Origin: Flammula alnicola
Taxonomy: Eukaryota > Basidiomycota > Agaricomycetes > Agaricales > Strophariaceae
Length of the DNA stretch: 64,000 nt
Direction of reading: 5' to 3'
Assembly (NCBI GenBank): GCA_015499995.1
Contig: JADNRV010000051.1
Span: forward strand, 248,001-312,000
Part shown: positions 56,501 through 64,000 of the stretch, piece by piece
How the letters are laid out: every line of letters begins with the position of its first letter
Numbering within the stretch: the stretch's first letter is position 1
Translations under genes and position numbers: made by a program
Notes under the pieces: generated by a model
Told to the model about the DNA's origin: nothing
Databases searched by the model: none
The model's input: the letters and a program-made list of their open reading frames with translations, nothing else

Positions 56501-59191
56501 ATGCACTGTCGCGCAATTGGAACGCTGACCTCTGGTTCTATACCAGGAATGGATCTCCTTGAGTCCAAGGTAGTCCCAGGCGCGTTTCATACCGCTGATG
56601 AAAACTATGATGCTCCCAAATGCCATCCGAATACCCGAGTCGCCATCCTGGACGAAATAATGGCATGGCTCGATGATACCAACGATACTCGTCGTGCGAT
56701 GTGGATCCGCGGTGCCGCTGGAGCTGGCAAGTCAGCAATCGCACGGACGATAGCACAGATGTGTGAGAAGCAAGGTCGAATGTCCTCCACTTTCTTCTTT
56801 TCGAGGACGTCGGGCGACACTAGACGAAGCGACGAGAAACATCTGGTGGCAACTCTCGCATACCAGATAATGGAACATATCCCGGAAACTCGGGACCATA
56901 TTTACATGGCAATGCTCAACAACCAGTTTATTTTTGATTTAGCTCTGGACGTACAAATTGACAGACTCATCGTTGCTCCGCTTTTACATCTCTCCGAATT
57001 ATCTTGCACCCTAATCCTTCCCAAAATTATTATTATCGATGGTCTAGATGAATGTCACAAGAAGGACGCGCAGGATGCCATTGTGAAGGGATTCGTAGCC
57101 GCTCTCGAGCGGATGAACCACAACTTCCCGCACAAATTGCTCATTGCTAGTCGACCCGAACAGAACATGCTCGCTGCTTTCGGTGATACCGGAGTTGCTC
57201 CCTTCCTCCGGCCTTTATCGTTGGACGGTTCTTGGGAGCCCGATAATGATATTCGGACATTCCTTATTTATAGCTTTGCTGCCATTAAGCGAATACACCC
57301 TCTCAAAAGATACATTCCCGTCGATTGGCCAGCAGCCGATGATATGGAGAAACTCGTCCAGAAGTCGTCTGGCCAATTTATCTATGCGGTTACGGTTAGC
57401 AAGTACATCAAATCGAATGAACATCATCCCGTCGAATGCTTGCAAATAGTCATCAATCTCGTCAAAGATCCCGAAAATCGACCTTATGCAGAACTCGATG
57501 CACTGTATGCCCACATTTTTGCACAGGCCAAGAAGCCTGAACTCGCTCTCTCTATCCTCCGTATTCCTCTCATGGCGTCGGTAAAACCCCGTGTCCTCTT
57601 GCCATTTAAGGAGATTCGCGACATTGAGCGCTTGCTTGGTCTGGGCGAGGGCAAACTCGAACTCACTCTGAGTGACCTCGTGTCAATAGTGGAAGTCACG
57701 GAAGCCTCAAAGGTCAAGTTCCTTCACGCTTCTCTTCCGGACTTCTTGTTGGACGAAACCCGTGCCGGAAGGTTTTACGCCAATAGCGACAAGATTTGTG
57801 TCCATCTTTTCCGTCGTTGTCTCAATCACATCTCAGAATGTAAGTGTTCGGGAGGCCTGGTTGATAGCACGATTGACTAGTTCTTCAGTCACAGGAGACG
57901 AAAATGATGACCATGACAGTTTTATCACGAGCTGTTTTGAGGGTCCTGAACATTTTGCAGAGAGTGTTCGAGAGGCTCACTCGGAGATTTATGATGCTTT
58001 TGCCAGTGTTGATTTGAAAGCTGCTTTGAAGCTCGCCTCCAAGACGGCGGATGAGGCTCAAGGTTCATTGCTGCCTCATGTTGTAGCAAATTTTCTCAGA
58101 TTGATTTTTCGGGAGGTATTTCTGTCTCATTTCTGTCCTACTTGGTTGACCGCTGTCCTTATATGCTTGGTCACCTTTCAGCACACAAAACTATCCTCAT
58201 CTCAAACACCTGATGTCCTGTTGAAAGTTGTCAATCAACTTCAAGAATGGATATTAAATCAACTTCAAAAACTTCCATTAGACGGCCCCATCTCCAGGTA
58301 CTACACTCTTAGAAGTGACTTCAATGGGCTGGATTATCTAACACCCCACATTAACAGCTCTCTCAAGAACACTGACATCGAAAAATTGGTTGACGATCCT
58401 GAACCGTACTTTCGTTGGTCCTTGATGTCTGATCCAAAGCTCTCTGCTATCTTTTGCGGCGTCGACCCACTGGGGACATTCGTAATGAGTGGAAATATGT
58501 ATGCATATGCCGCCCTGAATTGTTGCCGTGTTATCGTTAGCGCCCTATCAGGGTAGGTCTGTCCAATGGCCCCTTAGCATTCGTGTTCACAGCCTAATGT
58601 TATTAGTGAACAGGTTAGCTCAATCCCTCTCAAGTTGAAGGGGAGGTTGGATCTTTGTGTGATACAAGCGCGTTTCCTCTTGGGGCATGCAGCACCTCGG
58701 GTTGACATTTATCTCTCCCTTCAAAACCTCCTCATGATCAGGCTTGATTCAATGCAGGAGGATTTGCGCCAGGCCTCTTCCTCAGAAGAGTACCGGACTT
58801 GTCTGGTTTCTCACCTTGAGCGCCATTTCCGCCAACAATTCCTTAAGCTTCATGTATTTTCCGACCTGGAAAAATGGGAGATTTTGATGGTCTCTCTTGT
58901 AGATTATCTGGTAAAGGTAGGAGTCCTATTGTTAGTTTCCAAGGATAGATTCTGACCGAGAACGCTGAGCAGACACGCGAAGAATTCCCTTCCTTTGAGG
59001 AACAAGGCTTGTTCCATATTCAGCACGAGCGACAAACAGTCCGCCGGCGGGTAGAGCATCCCCGCCATCCCACGTCAACATGGCACAGTTCTACTGCACT
59101 GCAGGCACGGCCGCGGAACGAGCCCACATCGAAGAAGCGTCTCCGAATGAACTCTAATGTTCCGAAAATGAACAAGCCACGAAAGCAGTAG
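56501..59191 (+). CDS. NACHT-domain NLR-like protein
   Basis: Start ATG 56501 or, more conservatively, 56549 (MDLLESKVVPGAFHTADENY). The linker DAPKCHPNTRVAILDEIMAW is typical before fungal NACHT domains. The NTPase has Walker A WIRGAAGAGKSAIARTIAQ (about 56703-56760), the R/S-rich FFFSRTSGDTRR, Walker B IIIIDGLDECHKKD (about 57030-57065) and LLIASRPEQNM. The helical part after it ends KVKFLHASLPDFLLDE. Introns at about 57841-57887, 58116-58180, 58555-58635 and 58919-58972 join in-phase exons; the protein ends with a basic tail (SKKRLRMNSNVPKMNKPRKQ). No WD40, ankyrin or TPR repeats are visible in the C-terminal part, unlike many fungal NLRs. Fungal NLR-like proteins act in non-self recognition and cell death in characterised cases; the role here is unknown. 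Confidence 0.85.
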
Positions 59192-59732
59192 AGATTTGAG
59201 GATTGGGACCTGTTGTCGCTAAATTACTATGCGATGTACTGACGTAGGAATGGCCGCACGGTTTATTGCTATGGATTCTTCACGAAATATAGTGACTCGA
59301 GTATAACTTTGGACTTATATATATATTTGTATACATGCGCTCGAGGTAGTGTCATGTCGATGTTTATACCTGCCTTGATTAATTTCTGGATGGCTCCTCG
59401 ATCGTACTTACTAGGCAAGAGACTCGGTGCGAACACCCACAGCATGGGAAAAGTTGAAGAGTTGGCATGCGAGAATAATAACGAATTGGCCTCAGTATGC
59501 CAACCGTGTACCAAAATGGTGCGTAAATCCACCCCAGCCTGACAGTACTGACATTAAAGGTACGAGGACAAGCAGTGCGTAAGCATTGAAAACGATGACG
59601 AAGGTATATATTCTTCCATAGCTTGGAGATAAAACGGAAGAAAATGCTTTATAAATAGGCGTGGAAATTTTGTAATGTCAACTTTCTCTGCTCTCCCCAG
59701 ATTTCGTCCCACCTACAACATCCAGCCACGAT
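59192..59732. other. Intergenic between NACHT gene and ABC transporter 2
   Basis: Probable promoter of the second ABC gene. A pyrimidine-rich acceptor-like CTCTGCTCTCCCCAG ends near 59701, so a 5'-leader intron is possible. No gene recognised. Confidence 0.35.
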
Positions 59733-62700
59733 ATGGGAATCTGTGGCAACTATGGGCCATTCGATTTTCGAAGTTCGTGTATTCGGGCCTCGTGGAGCGC
59801 CTTCCTTCCCGCTGCACTTGTTTTCGCGCTCTGTTTCTGCTCAATTCCGGTTCCACGTTCGGCTCGACGTGTCGTCGCAATCATAGCCGCGCCATTCAAG
59901 ACTTACCTTACCCTACATGAAGCGGAGGCAGTTGATATCACAGCCGTATCAGGAGAGAGAGTACTGGACGATGAAGACGCAGCTGTTCTGGTTGAGGTGC
60001 CCAAGTTCGTGCCCCTCTGGCGTACGGTCGTGTTCGTGTTCGTCGGAATTGTGCAAAGCTTCTGTTGGGTCGTAGATGGGTCTTACCTTCTTTACAATGA
60101 TTCGTCGAATCCATGGAGAGGCATCTTCTCGTTCCTTGTTGTGGTATCATGGTTGTATACCGCAATCCGATCTGTCGCTCGTCCGACCGCGACACCACCT
60201 TACGACATGTTTTCACTCTACGTGATCTTGTTCTTTGCTGGTATACTTCAAGTTGGAGGGGTCCTGTTCGATCACAGTATTTTGGGATCACCTTTGCCTT
60301 CCACCTTTTCCATGGTCGCATTGATTGCCAATGAATTGGTTGTGTTGCTTCTCTTGTTTCTAACCATGACCATGCCTCTCGCAACTCCGAGCAATAGAGT
60401 CGATCCAAAAGACATCGTAAGTTATATCTCCTAGCCTGAAAAACTATAGTGACTTATCATCGATCATCATAGGGCCGTTCGGTCTCGCCTGAGGACTACA
60501 CAACACTATGGGGATGGATTACATTCAGCTGGATTTACCCTCTCATTAACCTTGTAAGCCTTGTCTTGGATCTTGGGTGCAATTCTGAATATTATCTAGG
60601 GGAGATATGCAACCCTCAGCGAACAAGATGTTTGGAACTTGAGCCCGACAATGCAGTCTCGACCCATCTTTGTCAAATTTAGCTCCATAGTGTTGGTCAA
60701 GCCTTTGTTCCACTTGTCTGCCTACTGAAGAGATTTTAGTCGCTCAACGCTGCTCCGCCGACTCTGGGCAGCCAATTCGCTGGATCTAATGTAAGTGGTG
60801 CCGTTGCTTTTACAGCCTTTCTCTCATCTATCGACAGCTTGGATTTTGCTCTTACGTTTGTCAGCGTCATATTCAATTATGCTGGCCCATTCTTCTTGAA
60901 GTACGTTTTTAATTTTTTTTGCTGTATGTGTGGTATTCCTATCTTCCGTTAGGCGCATTCTAGACCTCATCGACCTCGATCATCCGACGCCAGAAAGTCG
61001 CACGAGGGCATACATCTATGCTTTCCTTGCGTTTGGTTGCTCTCTTGGCAAGGTCCGCATAGTAGATTCTTGTCTGAGAGAATTATTACTAACTTGGCAT
61101 ACTAGGCACAAGCCGACGTTCAGCATTTGTGGTTCGGTCGTCGCGCAGCGACTAGGATCCGCTCAGAGTTGATGGCGTCCATTTATGACAAAGCTTTGAA
61201 GCGGAAGGATTTCTCGGGCGTTGTTAACAAGGACAAGAAGGAAGAGGAGGTTAAGGAGCCAGCGTCGAATGGAATTGAAACGAAGGAATCGAAACGTGCG
61301 TTACACTCTTGATATGTCATCTTCCGATCCAACATTCGTTGTCCAGGGAAAGCCAAGGCGAAGAAGAAGGAAGACAAAGAGAAGGCGGCCAAGGCAGATG
61401 AACCCAAGGCTGGCGCTGACGTTGGAAAAATCGTGAACCTCATGGCCGGTGATGCTAATCGAGTATGATTTTGTTTTCCAACGTCCCTTTTTTATGACGG
61501 AGACTCATGCATGAGAGCAGATTTCGCAAACAATTTCAGCTTTATACTTCATCTACGGAGGTAGGTGATCTGTTTTCCTTCACTTCTGCGTTTCTAAATT
61601 TAATTCGATCTAGCGCCGTTCGAGATAATCATTGCGGGCATATTCTTGTATCAGTCAGTGCTGTGCAAGTACCCCCTTTACGCCATACTTAGCCCATTCT
61701 CACAGGTTGCTCGGCCTAAGCGCCTTTGCTGGTTTCCTCATTTTGGTAGCTGGATGGCCCTTGAACAGCTTCATAGCCCGTAGGAGTATACGAATTCACA
61801 AAGGTGTTTTGGCTGCTCGTGATAAGCGGATGGGTGTTCTTACTGAACTGATCGGAGCGGTAAGTGTTTTGATACTTTCTCTGCCTTCAACGCCGGTTCT
61901 GAATTATTTTTTAGGTCAAGTTCATCAAATTCTTTGCTTGGGAAGAACGTTGGATTGGGAGAGCTTTAGATGCGCGAGAGGCGGAGATGAAATGGATGGT
62001 TAAAGGTATGGACTTGATTGCGTTGTGCTGTTAACATAGGATGATCTTGACCTCTGCCTTTTTCTCAAGCCCGAGTCAACTCTGTTATGTTCTACCTCCT
62101 GTGGACATGCGCACCCATCTTGGTGTCTATCATATCATTCATGGCATACGTTCTGCAGGGAAACAAGTTGACCATCAGTACGGCATTTACGGTATGTGCT
62201 ATCCATCTGACTCCAGCTGTCTTGTCATAGTGTTCATTTTCTTTTTGCGTTTTTTTTTTTACACAAGGCGATTGCTTTATTCAATATGGTCAGGTAAGCA
62301 TAAAAATAATATGACTTATGTTAGATTCTGAACGATTGCAGGGCTCCTCTCAACGTCATTCCAACATGGATTGTCCAGATCCTCCAGGTGCGTACCTGTC
62401 TTATTCCATGTCCTCTTATATTCTCACTGTCGGTGCGATACTCAGACGGGCGTCGCTCTCAATCGTATCGCTGTATATCTTGACGAAGAGGAGGTCACGG
62501 ACCAAGTCTCGTCATTGAAGAAGGATTATTCCGAACCGCTGTTACCAGGTGCCGACGACGAAGGACTGGGACTCGAAAACGCTACTTTCAAATGGAACGA
62601 AGTTACTGAGGCAGTTGATAAAGACAAGGGCAAGAGTAACGGAGGGCCCCCATCTCCCACGGCATCTGCTGAAGATACAGGAACGGTGGTTGATGATAGC

Positions 62701-64000
62701 GTCTCTGAAAGAAGCGTGGCCGAGCCCGGAGATCGGAGATTCGAATTGCGAGATATATCTATCACGTTTCCTCCAGGCGAACTGACAGTGATTACTGGAC
62801 CTACAGCCTCTGGAAAGACGGCGCTACTCGTAAGTTTTGGCACTTCTCTCTATATGCGACTATTTTTTCTTATGTTACTCCTAAAGATGGCGGTCCTCGG
62901 CGAATTGACACTACTGTCAGGCAGGATCATCATGTCGAAAGAGCCATCTCGGATCGAGAATGGGCTCATGCGTTGCATTTCATACGCCGCGCAATCGCCT
63001 TGGTTGAGACATCAGTCGATCAAAGATAATATTCTTTTCGGGTATCCTTACGACGAGGAACGATACAACTCGGTTGTGGAATGCTGCGCTCTCAAGCCCG
63101 ATTTGGAGATGTTGGAAGATGGGGATGCCACAGAAATTGGTGCTCGGTGAGATCGTCGTGTTATCGGATGACGAACATCAGCTAATAGGCATCTCTAGAG
63201 GTGTCAGTCTTTCTGGAGGTCAGAAGGCCAGGGTAGCCCTTGCTCGTGCCGTCTATGCTCGCACGAAATATGTCCTCCTTGACGATCCTCTCAGCGCCGT
63301 CGTATGTTTCTGGTTTTGTTGGCTGGGCTTTCGTTGAACTTTTGTTTAGGATAGCCATACATCACGATTCCTCTACGAACGTCTGCTGCGTGGACCTCTC
63401 TTAGCTAACCGAACTGTTGTATGTATGACCTTTTCCCTCCAGGACGTAAGTAGGTCTGACGACTCTCCTTTAGGTTCTTGTCACCCACCACGTTGAGTTG
63501 GTCCTTCCTGGCGCGTACTACCTGGTACGCATGCTGGATGGTCGAATCGACACCCAAGGCACCGTGAAAGACCTCCGAGCTCAAGGTATCCTAGAAGGAA
63601 TCGAACATGACGCGTCTGTCGATGCGCATAAGGAAGAGATCGATGCAGCCGAGGAGGGGGCTGTAGATGATGCCGTCGAGGATCCCTCAAAAGCTGGAGA
63701 CACCGCCAAGAAACCGAGGAAACTCGTCAAGGACGAGCATCGAGAAACAGGAGGCGTCAAGTGGTCGATTTACAAGAGCTATCTTAAGGCTTCGTATGTG
63801 CCCCTCTCCCCAGAATCGAACCTTTCTCATCTCGTATATGCCGTTCTAGCTCATACTGGACTTGGGTAATCCTAGCAACTCTCGTTGTTGTTATCCAAAT
63901 CCTGGGTGTATCGGAGAAGCTCTGGATCAAGGTAGGCAAAAGGGTCATTCATCTCCCATGGAATATCATTTAAGATTGTTTTCCTGACAGACCTGGGGTG
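59733..64000 (+). CDS. ABCC-type ABC transporter 2, 5' part only
   Basis: Starts at ATG 59733 ([20 protein letters not shown]) and runs off the window. The N-terminal TMD0-like helices ([58 protein letters not shown]) precede [16 protein letters not shown]. The first TMD follows: [60 protein letters not shown] [36 protein letters not shown]1: [11 protein letters not shown] (Walker A), [20 protein letters not shown] (Q-loop), [20 protein letters not shown] (signature), [11 protein letters not shown] (Walker B), [18 protein letters not shown] (H-loop). An acidic/basic linker leads to [15 protein letters not shown], the start of the second TMD. Exons join in phase with introns of 50-90 bases; no break seen. 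It is a paralogue of the transporter at 8608-15434. Substrate unknown. Confidence 0.88.

Noticed and set aside
1..64000. tRNA genes, rRNA, CRISPR arrays, bacterial operons
   Set aside because: None seen; all recognised coding regions are eukaryotic with spliceosomal introns, and the tandem arrays lack CRISPR repeat-spacer form.

Overview
This is nuclear DNA of a filamentous basidiomycete, most likely an Agaricomycete. Genes are split by many short GT-AG introns (about 50-90 nt). Families common in mushroom genomes are present: F-box/leucine-rich proteins, a NACHT NLR-like protein, an SRPK-like kinase, a DUF6534 membrane protein, ABCC transporters and KDZ transposons. No tRNA, rRNA or CRISPR array was recognised.

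Layout. 1-8 kb: an intact F-box gene, a minus-strand gene joining two Myb/SANT domains to two HMG boxes, and a frameshifted F-box paralogue. 8.6-15.4 kb: an ABCC-type transporter (minus). 16.2-17.9 kb: a GH43 endo-arabinanase (minus) with two single-base frame breaks. 18.5-20.3 kb: a mitochondrial MGR3-like TPR gene, also frame-broken. 20.6-22.8 kb: an inverted relic of the GH43 3' end and a third, frameshifted F-box copy.

23.1-42.4 kb is a nest of transposons. The host is a DIRS-like tyrosine-recombinase retrotransposon (gag, RT-RNase H, tyrosine recombinase). Gag is split by a 422-bp hAT-type MITE with a perfect 8-bp target duplication. The RT/RNase H gene is split by a ~13.4-kb KDZ DNA transposon. 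The recombinase gene is split by a 616-bp hAT-type MITE, again with a perfect 8-bp duplication. The KDZ element has ~155-bp terminal inverted repeats and five genes: a broken KDZ transposase, a broken neighbour and three apparently intact accessory genes. A GCCGAT/ATCGGC hexamer recurs through its subterminal regions, introns and exons, where it encodes Asp-Ala runs.

42.6-64 kb returns to host genes: proteasome subunit RPN9 (minus), a DUF6534 membrane protein (minus), a coiled-coil membrane protein, an SRPK-like kinase, a NACHT protein and the first part of a second ABCC transporter, cut by the window end.

Single-base frame breaks cluster between about 6 and 33 kb, while RPN9, DUF6534, the kinase, the NACHT gene and most of the ABC genes read cleanly. 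This is either real decay around duplicated and mobile DNA or local sequence error; the sequence alone cannot decide. Exon limits are hand-derived from splice signals and protein continuity; gene ends are firmer than internal borders.
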